Counted from the first letter of the stretch, positions 53,790-62,390 are shown. The stretch: 64,000 nucleotides of DNA from Paracoccus methylarcula (GCF_003007735.2 NZ_PXNQ02000004.1:124001-188000), one strand, 5' to 3'. Numbers and translations are program-made. The notes: a model not told the origin generated them from the letters alone.

Positions 53790-55028
53790 ATGGAGACAGA
53801 ATTGGCCAAGCAGAACATCCTCATCATCGGCGCCGGGGGCGTCGCCCAGGTATCGGCGCACAAACTCGCGCAATGGGCGCCCGAATTCGGCGAGCTGCAT
53901 ATCGCCAACCGCACCAAGGCCAAGGCCGATGCGATCATCGCCAGCCTGCGCGAGAAAGGGCACGAGATGCCCTTCACCAGCCATGCGCTGGACGCGATGA
54001 ATCCCGACAATGTCGAGGCGCTGCTGAAAAAGATCGACGCCGGGATCGTCATCAATGTCGGCACTGCCTTCATCAACATGACCGTGCTGGAAGGCTGTAT
54101 CCGTGCGGGTGCCGCCTATATCGACACGGCCATCCACGAGGATCCGGCCAAGGTCTGCGAAACGCCGCCGTGGTATGCCAATTACGAATGGAAGCGGCGC
54201 GGCGATGTCGAGAAAGCCGGGATCACCGCCATCCTTGGCGCCGGTTTCGATCCGGGCGTGGTGAACGCCTATGCCCGCTTTGCCGAGGACGAGTATTTCG
54301 ACAAGATCGATTCCATCGACATCGTGGATATCAATGCCGGCAGCCATGGCCGCTGGTTCGCCACCAATTTCGACCCCGAGATCAATTTCCGCGAGTTCAC
54401 CGGCACCGTCTATTCATGGCAGGGCGGCGAGTGGAAAGAGAACAGGATGTTCGAGGTGGGCCGCGAATGGGACCTGCCCGTGGTCGGCAAGCGCACCGCC
54501 TATCTGTCGGGGCATGACGAGGTGCACAGCCTCTCTGCCCGCTACAAGGATTCGGATGTCCGTTTCTGGATGGGCTTCGGCGATCACTATATCAACGTGT
54601 TCACCGTCTTGCAGAACCTTGGCTTGCTCTCGGAGCACCCGGTCAAGACCGCCGAGGGGCAGGAGGTCGTGCCGCTCAAGGTGGTCAAGGCGGTGCTGCC
54701 CGACCCTGCCAGCCTTGCGCCCGATTACGAGGGCAACACCTGCATCGGCGATCTGGTCAAGGGCAGCCTGAACGGCAAGGAGGGCGAGGTTTTCGTCTAC
54801 AATGTCGCCGATCACAAGCTGGCTTATGAAGAGGTTGGCAGCCAGGGCATCAGCTATACCGCCGGTGTGCCCCCGGTCGCCGCCGCGATCCTGATCGCGC
54901 GGGGAGACTGGGACGTGAAGAAGATGGTCAATGTCGAGGAATTGCCCGCGCGCCCCTTCCTTGAACTTCTGGGCGAGATGGGGCTGCCCACGCGGGTCAT
55001 CGATGCCAAGGGCGATCACGCGATCTGA
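53790..55028 (+). CDS. Carboxyspermidine dehydrogenase (saccharopine dehydrogenase family)
   Basis: A 412-residue NAD(P)H-dependent enzyme of the saccharopine dehydrogenase family. The N-terminal Rossmann motif is ILIIGAGGVAQVSAHKLAQW, followed by NVGTAFINMTVLEGCIRAGAAYIDTA and GAGFDPGVVNAYAR. It joins putrescine (or diaminopropane) to aspartate semialdehyde to make carboxyspermidine. With the upstream decarboxylase it makes spermidine without S-adenosylmethionine. ATG 53790 is used; TTG 53802, with GGAG eight bases before it, is a reasonable alternative. A clear terminator follows. Confidence 0.92.
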   Translation: METELAKQNILIIGAGGVAQVSAHKLAQWAPEFGELHIANRTKAKADAIIASLREKGHEMPFTSHALDAMNPDNVEALLKKIDAGIVINVGTAFINMTVLEGCIRAGAAYIDTAIHEDPAKVCETPPWYANYEWKRRGDVEKAGITAILGAGFDPGVVNAYARFAEDEYFDKIDSIDIVDINAGSHGRWFATNFDPEINFREFTGTVYSWQGGEWKENRMFEVGREWDLPVVGKRTAYLSGHDEVHSLSARYKDSDVRFWMGFGDHYINVFTVLQNLGLLSEHPVKTAEGQEVVPLKVVKAVLPDPASLAPDYEGNTCIGDLVKGSLNGKEGEVFVYNVADHKLAYEEVGSQGISYTAGVPPVAAAILIARGDWDVKKMVNVEELPARPFLELLGEMGLPTRVIDAKGDHAI

Positions 55029-55053
55029 ACTGTTGCCGGGTTCCCGGAATATC

Positions 55054-55087
55054 GAACGGGCCGGTAAGTGCACCGGCCCGTTCTTTC
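55054..55087 (+). terminator. Intrinsic terminator of the polyamine operon
   Basis: GAACGGGCCGGT-AAGTGC-ACCGGCCCGTTC is a perfect twelve-base-pair stem with six-base loop, followed by TTTC, 25 bases after the dehydrogenase stop. It also separates the convergent secreted-protein gene. Confidence 0.8.
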
Positions 55088-55116
55088 GCGTCCAATCAGG
55101 GAGGTAGGGGAGGGAC

Positions 55117-55526
55117 TTACCCTTCGGGCAGCTGTGCCGCGACCTGATTGACCGCAGCCTCGATCTGCTGGCACTGGGCCTCGACCGTGGTATCCTGCTG
55201 GCTGGCGGCCTCTTCCAGGGATATTTCGGCGCCTCCTGCCGAGACCGTGCCTTCGCCGCCCTTCTGTTCGGCTGCGGCACCGGCCTCGGTGTCGCCTTCG
55301 GGCAGCATGCCGATCATCTTCTCCTGGGCGGCGATTGCCTCGCGCCGGTGAATCCCTGCGTTTCGCAGAATTTCAGGATGCCGAGTTGATTACGCGCCGC
55401 CTCATAGGCGAGAGCCGGATCGGTAGCACCCGCTGCCGGGGCCTCCTGCGTCTCGGCCGTGTCCTGCGCGAAGGCGGCGGAAGCGGCGAGCGAAACGCCC
55501 AGAGCGAATGCGAATTGGCGGAACAT
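55117..55526 (-). pseudogene. Small secreted protein (annotated elsewhere as 'pore-forming ESAT-6'), frame broken once
   Basis: A signal peptide (MFRQFAFALGVSLAASAAFA) and first mature part (DPALAYEAARNQLGILKFCE) are in one frame; the rest (EKMIGMLPEGDTEAGAAAEQ to VNQVAAQLPEG) is in another. GGCGCGAGGC near 55342 becomes GGCGCCGAGGC if one C is added, giving TGAEAIAAQEKMIGML. Restored length is about 136 residues. Two cysteines (KFCE and EAQCQQ) could form a disulfide. Related Paracoccus proteins carry the name 'pore-forming ESAT-6 family', which I regard as an unproven label. Function unknown. Confidence 0.78.
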
Positions 55527-55768
55527 GTGTAACTCCTTTTCCGTCATTTGGATGCGCGTGCCGTGACGCGCACTCTGCCCTAACACCGTGCTCGGGGAAT
55601 GGTTCGGGCAACTCGCCGGTGATTTGGTTTCGGCGCGGATATCCGCTGATAGACGTGTTTTGGCAGGCGCCGGATCGGCAAAGAAAAGCCACCGAGCGGC
55701 GGATGCTGGACATGCCAGGATGCAAAACGGCATGTCCCGCGCGCCGCATTCCTGCCCGGAGGCTTGGC

Positions 55769-56395
55769 CTATCGGCGAATCGCCCTGATCTTTCCGCTTG
55801 GCCCGCCGCCGCAGAACAGCCGGTCGCCACCATCCGATTCAAGCCCGGATACGCCGTATCCTTCCGGCATCTCGATGCGCTCGAACACCTCGCCCGTCTC
55901 GGGGTCTATGCGCCGGACATCGCTTTGCTCGCCCTCCCAGGTGCCGTGCCAAAGCTCGTCATCGACCCAGGTGACGCCGGTGACGAAACGATCGGATTCG
56001 ATCGTCCGAAGCACGGTTCCGGTTTCCGGATCGACCTGGTGGATCCTGCGGCCGCGATGCTGACCAACCCATAGGGAGCCCTCTGCCCAGGCAAGACCGG
56101 AATCCTCGCCATTGCCCGGTGCAGGGATCGTGTGAAGGACATCGCCGGTTTCCGGGTCGATCCTGCGGATCACCGCTTCGGCGATCTGGAACAGGTGCTT
56201 TCCGTCGAAAGCCGTTCCCGCGTCGGCGGGGACCGCCAGCTTGCGGGCCGTCTCTCCGCTATCGGGATCGAGGGATTGCAAGCCCGCATCGCTGGCGAAC
56301 CAGACGTTCCGCCCGTCGAAACTGACCCCGTGCACGGCATCGGTGCCCGGGAATGGGCCATATTCGCGAAGGATTTCCGCATGACGGTGTTTCAT
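55769..56395 (-). CDS. Beta-propeller repeat protein (Vgb/glutaminyl cyclotransferase-like)
   Basis: A 208-residue cytosolic protein built from about five repeats of a ~40-residue beta-propeller blade, each with a xxIDPETG motif (QSLDPDSGE, RRIDPETGD, HQVDPETGT, RRIDPETGE) alternating with WVG/WFA-type strands. Related proteins bind ligands or streptogramin lactones, or are sensor modules. No signal peptide is visible. It ends ten bases from the regulator stop and is transcribed downstream of it. Probably part of the same cluster as the DUF899 gene, with an unknown ligand-binding task. Confidence 0.75.
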   Translation of the reverse strand: MKHRHAEILREYGPFPGTDAVHGVSFDGRNVWFASDAGLQSLDPDSGETARKLAVPADAGTAFDGKHLFQIAEAVIRRIDPETGDVLHTIPAPGNGEDSGLAWAEGSLWVGQHRGRRIHQVDPETGTVLRTIESDRFVTGVTWVDDELWHGTWEGEQSDVRRIDPETGEVFERIEMPEGYGVSGLESDGGDRLFCGGGPSGKIRAIRR

Positions 56396-56404
56396 GACCT
56401 GATC

Positions 56405-57625
56405 CTAACCTTTCGGCAGCGGCGCCGGGAGTAACAGGCTTGTCGGGAAGCCCGGCACATTCGATGCGATCCAGCGGCGTGCGCGCCCGTGACCGAACCA
56501 CTCGACCTTACCCGCTTCGGCCAAAGCTTCAAGCGCTCGCTGAACGGTGCGGGAACTGACATCCATCGCCAGGGCGAGGGCCGAGCTGGACCATGCCTCG
56601 CCATCTGCAAGCAATGCCAGCAATCCGGCATGTTCCCCATCGACCGGCGGCGCCAGCAGGGCAACCGCCGCCGTTCCATTCGGTTCGAGCCGGAATCCTC
56701 GCTCCGTCGCCTGCAATCCGGCGAGAGGCCGGATGATCCTGCGAAGCCTGCCCATCTCGACCCGCAACCTTGCCCGATGCGATTCGTCGGCCTCTTTGGC
56801 GCGAAAGGCGACCGCAAGCAGGCTTTCGCGCGAGACATCCTGTGGCCATGCCTCGGCGAGCGCGCGTGCCAGTGCGAAAAGCACCGGCCGGCCGGTGAGT
56901 GGGATCACGGTATTGCGGCTGCGCAGGATGCTGCGGCAGGCATCAATGACCAGCATCCCGGATTGGATCAGCGCCTCGACCTCGGCGAGAACGAGTGGCC
57001 GTTCTCGCCCATCCGCGATCAGGCGGGCTGCGGGGGCGGCGAGCATGGAAGCGGCGCGGTCGGTTTCGGCGGCAAGCGATGGGATCCCGGTCTTTCGGGC
57101 GGCGTCGCACGCGCGGTCAAGCGCCGACCGGGCGTCTTCTGTCCTTATGCGCCGCATGGCTATGCCGGTGGCGACCAGCCAGTATCCGCAGCGCGAGGCA
57201 GGCGGGAGTATTTCGGGATCGAGCCGGTCAAGCGCCTGCTCGGCCTCTTCGAGCCGCCCGATCAGCAGGGACCGGCGCGCTTCCAGATAGGCGGCATGCG
57301 CGGCATTGGTTCGGTCCCCATGCGCTTCGAGCTCCTTTCGCGCAGGGCCCAGGGTCTGCAGGGTGTCGCCAAGATCGCGCAGCACGAGCGCGATTTCGGC
57401 CTCGGCGAGAATGCAGCGCGCCCGGGCCATCGGCTCAGCCGATCCGAAGGCCCGGGCGGCACGCCGGAGCAATTCCCGCGCGAGGGAAAGATCGCCGATC
57501 TGGGCCATGGCGATACCGCGCAGGGCAAGCGCGGGCGGATCCTCGCGCAGGGCGACCCGCTTCATCGCGGTCAGCGGATCGCCCGCCGCCAGCGCCCGGG
57601 CCGCCGCCGCGATCAGCCTGTCCAT
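56405..57625 (-). CDS. Regulator with TPR-like and winged-helix domains (OmpR-like, C-terminal)
   Basis: A 406-residue protein. The first ~190 residues are helical repeats of TPR-like character (LARELLRRAARAFGSAEPMA, RLEEAEQALDRLDPEILPPA). Residues about 230-320 resemble a winged-helix output domain (ALARALAEAWPQDVSRESLL, HRARLRVEMGRLRRIIRPLA). The last 80 residues form a second helix-turn-helix (LALAMDVSSRTVQRALEALA, GRARRWIAS). This layout is seen in bacterial regulators found beside DUF899 genes. It is divergent from a small membrane protein plus DUF899 and cotranscribed with the propeller gene, so it probably controls both. Confidence 0.78.
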   Translation of the reverse strand: MDRLIAAAARALAAGDPLTAMKRVALREDPPALALRGIAMAQIGDLSLARELLRRAARAFGSAEPMARARCILAEAEIALVLRDLGDTLQTLGPARKELEAHGDRTNAAHAAYLEARRSLLIGRLEEAEQALDRLDPEILPPASRCGYWLVATGIAMRRIRTEDARSALDRACDAARKTGIPSLAAETDRAASMLAAPAARLIADGRERPLVLAEVEALIQSGMLVIDACRSILRSRNTVIPLTGRPVLFALARALAEAWPQDVSRESLLAVAFRAKEADESHRARLRVEMGRLRRIIRPLAGLQATERGFRLEPNGTAAVALLAPPVDGEHAGLLALLADGEAWSSSALALAMDVSSRTVQRALEALAEAGKVEWFGHGRARRWIASNVPGFPTSLLLPAPLPKG

Positions 57626-57718
57626 CGAAATCCCGTCACGCTTGTTACTCTCACCCGGCCTCCGCTTTGCCGTAACTTCCGAACTGGTCCTACGGAAGAT
57701 TTGATCGGGAGCCGGAAA

Positions 57719-57991
57719 ATGACAAGCTTTTCAGCCGCAGACAGCACGGGCTCGGCCCTATCGCAAGCCCGCAATCTGCTTGCCCTTGCCGCCTCGCCGG
57801 TCTTCGCCGTCATGGCCTGGGTCGAGGCCGGGGAGATGGGCGCAGTTTGCTCACCGGGCATGGGTATCCTGCCCATCGGCAGCATGAGCATCATGTATCT
57901 GCTGATGAGCCTGTTTCACCTGTCGGCCTGGCTGAAGCGCGGCCCCCACGGATCGAGGACAAATATTCAACCGACAACAGAAGGAGACTGA
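57719..57991 (+). CDS. Small two-helix membrane protein of the DUF899 cluster
   Basis: A 90-residue protein with two hydrophobic segments: LALAASPVFAVMAWVEAGEM and ILPIGSMSIMYLLMSLFHLSAWL, separated by a short CSPGMG turn. The N-terminal 20 residues and the C-terminal tail (LKRGPHGSRTNIQPTTEGD) are hydrophilic. The stop lies three bases before the DUF899 start, so they are cotranscribed. No family is recognised; it may be a membrane partner for the DUF899 thioredoxin-like protein. Confidence 0.7.
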   Translation: MTSFSAADSTGSALSQARNLLALAASPVFAVMAWVEAGEMGAVCSPGMGILPIGSMSIMYLLMSLFHLSAWLKRGPHGSRTNIQPTTEGD

Positions 57992-57994
57992 ACC

Positions 57995-58687
57995 ATGACT
58001 CATGCGATCGTTTCACGCGAAGAATGGCTGGAAGCCCGCAAGGCGCTGCTCGCCAGGGAACGCGACATGACCCACCGGCTCGACGAATTGCGGGCCGAAC
58101 GCCGGAAACTGCCCTGGGTCCGGATCGAGAAACCCTATGTCTTCACGGGCCCCGAGGGAAAATGCACGCTTGGTGACCTGTTCGGCAGCCGCAGTCAGCT
58201 TGCCGTCTATCACTTCATGCTGGCCCCGGGCTCGGATCACATCTGCCCCGGCTGCTCTTATACCGCCGATCATGTCGATGCGGCGCGGCAGCATTTCGAG
58301 CAGGCGGATCTGGCATTCGCCGCAGTCTCGCGCGCCCCGATCGGCCGGATCGGCGAGGTCAAGACCCGGATGGGCTGGACTTTCCCCTGGGTGTCCTCGG
58401 GAGACAGCGATTTCAACTATGATTTCGGCGTGTCCTTCACCGCCGAAGATCGTGCCGCCGGATGTGCGATCTACAATTACGGCACGGTGATCGAAAACAG
58501 CGAGGACATGCATGGCGTCAGCATCTTCGTGAAGGATGAGGATGGCGGCATTTTCCACAGTTACTCGACCTATCAGCGCGGCACCGAATTGCTCATGGGT
58601 GCATTCAACTGGCTCGACATGGCGCCCAGGGGGCGGAACGAGACCGGCGGCACGATGAGCTGGGTGCGGCTGCATGACGAGTATTGA
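57995..58687 (+). CDS. DUF899 thioredoxin-like protein
   Basis: A 230-residue member of the DUF899 family, distantly related to thioredoxin folds. Motifs are THAIVSREEWLEARKALLAR at the start, PWVRIEKPYVFTGPEGKCTL, LAVYHFMLAPGSDHICPGCSYTADHVD with CPGC, and GWTFPWVSSGDSDFNYDFGV. The family role is unknown; a redox or detoxification task is often suggested because CPGC is in the thioredoxin-like place. The upstream small membrane protein and divergent regulator make a four-gene unit. AAGGAG precedes ATG. Confidence 0.85.
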   Translation: MTHAIVSREEWLEARKALLARERDMTHRLDELRAERRKLPWVRIEKPYVFTGPEGKCTLGDLFGSRSQLAVYHFMLAPGSDHICPGCSYTADHVDAARQHFEQADLAFAAVSRAPIGRIGEVKTRMGWTFPWVSSGDSDFNYDFGVSFTAEDRAAGCAIYNYGTVIENSEDMHGVSIFVKDEDGGIFHSYSTYQRGTELLMGAFNWLDMAPRGRNETGGTMSWVRLHDEY

Positions 58688-58706
58688 ACCGGAAGGCATC
58701 CGGTTC
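58685..58706. terminator. Hairpin after the DUF899 gene
   Basis: GAACCGGA-AGGCA-TCCGGTTC is a perfect eight-base stem beginning at the DUF899 stop codon and lying between convergent genes. U-tract absent, so termination is uncertain. Confidence 0.45.
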
Positions 58707-58736
58707 GCAGGATGTCCCGGTCGGCTTGTGCGGGTC

Positions 58737-59477
58737 TTAGCCCGCCTTGCCGGCCGGTTCCGGCAGCAGGGGCGCGCGGCCCTCGTCGGTCAGAAGCCAC
58801 GCCCCTTCCGGTTCGATCACGACGGCGCAAAGATCACGGCCATAGGCCGCGCCGCCATCGATATTCAGGCGATTGCCGTAATGGGTGGTGCTGCGAATCG
58901 CGGTATGGCCATGAACCACCAACGGGCCGTGATCCGCGTCGCTTTCCAGGAAACCCTTGCGGATCCAGACCAGGTCCAGCTCGGCCTGATCCTGCAGGTC
59001 TATGCCGGGGCGGATCCCGGCATGGACGACCAGGGCCAGCGGATGCAGGAACCAGAGCGGCAGGGAGGACAGGAACACCGCATCTTCGGGGGGCACGGCG
59101 CGCTGCGTCTCGGCATGCAGCCGGTCCCGCGGCAGCGTGGGATCGACACCGTAGGAGGCAAGCGTTGCCGCAGCGCCCAGCCCCGGGTGATCGACCCAAT
59201 GCTCTGGCGAACTCAGGCCGGGATCGATCCAGTCGGGATCGCGCAGGAAATTCGCCAGGAAGCGATCGTGATTGCCACGGGTCACGATCCATGACCGGCC
59301 ATCGCGCTGACCCCTGGACAGGTATTCCACGACGCCACGGGAATCCGGGCCGCGATCGATCAGGTCGCCGACATGGACGATCAGCGCATCCCGTCCGCCA
59401 TCGCGCATGATCCGCGCATGCGCGCCTTTCAGCAGCTCCAACTGGCCGTGAATATCCCCGATGGCGTAAAGTCGCAT
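58737..59477 (-). CDS. Metallophosphoesterase of the PrpA/PP1-like type
   Basis: A 246-residue bacterial serine/threonine phosphatase-like enzyme. The calcineurin-type metal motifs are GDIHGQ (about 8-13), GDLIDRGPDS (about 42-51) and GNHDRF (about 68-73), with late His residues in HAGIRPGID and HGHTAIRSTTHYGNR. Similar proteins (PrpA, PphA/B) dephosphorylate phosphoproteins or small nucleotides such as Ap4A. No signal peptide. It is convergent with DUF899 and upstream on the minus strand lies serA, 69 bases away. Confidence 0.88.
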   Translation of the reverse strand: MRLYAIGDIHGQLELLKGAHARIMRDGGRDALIVHVGDLIDRGPDSRGVVEYLSRGQRDGRSWIVTRGNHDRFLANFLRDPDWIDPGLSSPEHWVDHPGLGAAATLASYGVDPTLPRDRLHAETQRAVPPEDAVFLSSLPLWFLHPLALVVHAGIRPGIDLQDQAELDLVWIRKGFLESDADHGPLVVHGHTAIRSTTHYGNRLNIDGGAAYGRDLCAVVIEPEGAWLLTDEGRAPLLPEPAGKAG

Positions 59478-59546
59478 GCGGCCTCCCTGCGGCTGCGGAA
59501 ATGGGCAGGTATCGCGCCGCCCCGAAGGACGGCGCGCAGAGGACGA

Positions 59547-61145
59547 TCAGACCTCGAATTGCAGTCTGCGTGCCTGCAGGAACTTACCGGTATTCTGCAA
59601 TGCCGCCAATGCCGCGTCGCTGATCGCCTCGTCCAGATACAGGATCGCGATGGCATCCTCGCCATTCGCCGAACGGCCAAGCGTAAAGTTCGCGATATTC
59701 ACGCCCAGGTCTCCAAGCGTTCCGCCCAATGCGCCGATCACGCCGGGAACGTCCTTGTTGCGGGTATAGAGCATATGCTCGCCGATCTCGGCATCCACAT
59801 TGATCCCGCGGATCTGGATGAAGCGCGGCTTTCCATCGCTGAACACGGTGCCGGCGATGGATCTCTCGCGCTCGGAGGTCACCACCGTCAGCTTGATATA
59901 GCCTTCGAACACCCCGGCCTGGTCCTGCCGCGTAGTCGCGACCTGGATGCCGCGATCCTTGGCGATGACGGGGGCGGAAACCGTGTTCACATCCGGGTTC
60001 GTGGCTTTCATCACCCCGGCAATCACCGAAGCGTTCAGCGCGTTCAGGTTCATCTCCGAGACGCAGCCGTCATACAGCACGTTGATCGCCTTGATCGGCT
60101 CATCGGTCATCTGCCCGACAAAGGCGCCCAGATGGCCGGCCAGCTTGATCCACGGCCCCATGACAGAGGCCTCCTCGGCGGTCACCGAGGGCATGTTCAG
60201 CGCGTTCTGCACGGCGCCGGTCAGCAGGTAATCCGACATCTGTTCGGCTACCTGCAGGGCGACATTCTCCTGCGCCTCGGTGGTCGAGGCCCCCAGATGC
60301 GGCGTCACAACGACATTCGGCAGGTTGAAAAGCGGGCTGTCGGTGGCCGGCTCCACCGCGAAGACGTCAAAGGCCGCCCCGGCGACCCGTCCGTCCGTCA
60401 ATGCCTCGGCCAGCGCCTCCTCGTCAACCAGGCCGCCACGCGCGCAGTTGATGATCCGTACACCCGGCTTCAGCTTGGCGATGGCCTCACGCGACAGGAT
60501 GTTGCGGGTCTTGTCGGTAAGCGGCACGTGGAAGGTGATGAAATCGGCACGGCCCAGCAGGTCATCCAGCTCGACCTTGGTGACGCCGATCTCCTTGGCG
60601 CGTTCCTCGGACAGGAAAGGATCGAAGGCCAGCACCTTCATATGCAGTCCCAGGGCCCGGTCGATGACGATCGATCCGATATTGCCCGCACCGATCACGC
60701 CAAGCGTCTTGTTGAACAGCTCGACGCCCATGAAACGGCTCTTCTCCCATTTCCCGGCATGGGTCGAGATACTTGCCTCGGGCAATTGCCGGGCAACCGC
60801 GAACATCATCGCGATGGCATGCTCGGCCGTCGTTACGCTGTTGCCGAAAGGCGTGTTCATCACGATCACGCCCTTTTTCGAGGCTGCCGGAATATCGACA
60901 TTGTCGACCCCGATCCCGGCGCGTCCCACGACCTTCAGATTGGCCGCGTGCTCCAACAGTTTTTCCGTGACCTTGGTGGCCGAGCGAATGGCCAGCCCGT
61001 CATATTGCCCGATCACCTCGGCCAGCTTTTCCTTGTCCTTGCCCAGATCGGGCATGTAATCCACCTCGACCCCGCGATCGCGGAAAATCTGGACGGCGGT
61101 TTCCGACAGCTTGTCGGACACGAGAACCTTCGGCATGTCTGTCAT
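59547..61145 (-). CDS. serA: D-3-phosphoglycerate dehydrogenase
   Basis: A 532-residue long-type SerA, committing 3-phosphoglycerate to serine. The NAD-binding motif is LGVIGAGNIGSIVIDRALGL near 145; catalytic Arg/Glu/His lie in NCARGGLVDEEAL, AFDVFAVEP and TPHLGASTTEAQENVA. The intervening domain (about 315-450) and the C-terminal ACT domain (about 455-530; MLYTRNKDVPGVIGALGGTL) mark the type subject to serine feedback. ATG 61145 is used; an ATG three codons later is an alternative, and a dispersed repeat supplies another in-frame ATG at 61193. It follows serC by 97 bases on the same strand. Confidence 0.95.
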   Translation of the reverse strand: MTDMPKVLVSDKLSETAVQIFRDRGVEVDYMPDLGKDKEKLAEVIGQYDGLAIRSATKVTEKLLEHAANLKVVGRAGIGVDNVDIPAASKKGVIVMNTPFGNSVTTAEHAIAMMFAVARQLPEASISTHAGKWEKSRFMGVELFNKTLGVIGAGNIGSIVIDRALGLHMKVLAFDPFLSEERAKEIGVTKVELDDLLGRADFITFHVPLTDKTRNILSREAIAKLKPGVRIINCARGGLVDEEALAEALTDGRVAGAAFDVFAVEPATDSPLFNLPNVVVTPHLGASTTEAQENVALQVAEQMSDYLLTGAVQNALNMPSVTAEEASVMGPWIKLAGHLGAFVGQMTDEPIKAINVLYDGCVSEMNLNALNASVIAGVMKATNPDVNTVSAPVIAKDRGIQVATTRQDQAGVFEGYIKLTVVTSERERSIAGTVFSDGKPRFIQIRGINVDAEIGEHMLYTRNKDVPGVIGALGGTLGDLGVNIANFTLGRSANGEDAIAILYLDEAISDAALAALQNTGKFLQARRLQFEV

Positions 61146-61185
61146 CCTTTCACCAGAAGCTGTCAGCCTTTTCGGCTCAGCTTTC

Positions 61186-61234
61186 TTCTTCATGAAAATA
61201 TCCTCGGGGGTCCGGGGGCAGACAGCCCCCGGTT
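61186..61234 (-). repeat. Dispersed hairpin-tail repeat, copy B
   Basis: On the minus strand CCGGGGGCTGTCTGCCCCCGG forms a hairpin, followed by ACCCCCGAGGATATTTTC and ATGAAGAAGAAAG. It sits in the serC-serA intergenic space in the direction of transcription, and its ATG (61193) is in frame with serA, giving a possible 16-residue N-terminal extension (MKKKAEPKRL). The main serA start is thought to be 61145. Confidence 0.8.
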
Positions 61235-61241
61235 CGATGGT

Positions 61242-62390
61242 TCAATCCTGCGCCGCCAGTTCGGCACGATAGGCCCATTCGATCCACGGCATAAGCGCCG
61301 CAACATCGGATGCCTCGACGGTCGAGCCGCACCAGATCCGCAACCCCGGGGGCGCGTCGCGATATGCCCCTGCATCCAGGGCCACGCCTTCCTTTTCCAG
61401 CCGTTTCGCCACGGCCTTGGCGAAAACCGCGCCGTCCGTGATCGCGGGATCGGTGAACTTGAGGCACACGGAGGTCGTCGATGCCGTCGCGGGATCCTCG
61501 GCCAGGTCGGCGATCCAGTCCTTGTCGGCGATGAAGTCGCGAATGGCGGCGGCATTGGCATCGGCGCGGGCGATCAGTCCCTGCAGCCCGCCGATCCCCT
61601 GCGCCCATTTCAGCGCGGCAAGGTAATCCTCGACCGCCAGCATCGAGGGGGTGTTGATCGTTTCGCCCCGGAAGATGCCCTCGTTCAGCTTGCCGCCCTT
61701 GGTCAGCCGGAAAATCTTCGGCAAGGGGCGGTCCGGCGTGAAGTTTTCCAGCCGCTCGACTGCACGTGGCGACAGGATCAACATGCCATGCGCAGCCTCG
61801 CCGCCCAGCACCTTCTGCCAACTGAAGGTCACCACATCCAGCTTGTCCCAGGGCAGGTCCATGGCGAAGGCGGCGCTGGTCGCATCGCAGATCGTCAGCC
61901 CGTCCCGATCCGCCGGGATCGCGTCGCCATTCGGAACCCGCACGCCCGAGGTCGTGCCGTTCCAGGTGAAAACGACATCGCGCGAGAAATCGACCTGCGT
62001 GAAATCGACGATCTTGCCATAATCGGCCTTGCGCACGGCCGCATCCAGCTTGAGCTGCTTGACGGCGTCGGTCACCCAGCCCTCGCCAAAGCTTTCCCAT
62101 GCCAGCATCTCGACCGGGCGTTCGCCGAGCATGGTCCACATCGCCATCTCGACCGCCCCGGTATCCGAGGCAGGCACGATGCCGATCCGGTAATCGACCG
62201 GCACGCCCAGCACCTCGCGGGTCAGCTCGATCGCCTCGGCCAGCTTCGCCTTGCCGACAGCGGCACGATGCGAACGGCCAAGCGGAGCATCCGCCAGCAG
62301 GTTCAGGTCATATTCGGGGAATTTGGCACAGGGGCCAGAGGAAAAACGCGGGTTGACCGGCCGCGTGGCCGGGATCGGATGATCGGTCAT
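61242..62390 (-). CDS. serC: Phosphoserine aminotransferase
   Basis: A 382-residue class V PLP aminotransferase catalysing the second step of serine synthesis (also used for pyridoxal biosynthesis). Family motifs are [52 protein letters not shown], the PLP-Lys region [20 protein letters not shown], and [18 protein letters not shown] 62390 (MTDHPIPA) is the standard start. The open frame continues upstream through a structured leader to an ATG at 62450. It is cotranscribed with serA. Confidence 0.95.
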   Translation of the reverse strand: MTDHPIPATRPVNPRFSSGPCAKFPEYDLNLLADAPLGRSHRAAVGKAKLAEAIELTREVLGVPVDYRIGIVPASDTGAVEMAMWTMLGERPVEMLAWESFGEGWVTDAVKQLKLDAAVRKADYGKIVDFTQVDFSRDVVFTWNGTTSGVRVPNGDAIPADRDGLTICDATSAAFAMDLPWDKLDVVTFSWQKVLGGEAAHGMLILSPRAVERLENFTPDRPLPKIFRLTKGGKLNEGIFRGETINTPSMLAVEDYLAALKWAQGIGGLQGLIARADANAAAIRDFIADKDWIADLAEDPATASTTSVCLKFTDPAITDGAVFAKAVAKRLEKEGVALDAGAYRDAPPGLRIWCGSTVEASDVAALMPWIEWAYRAELAAQD

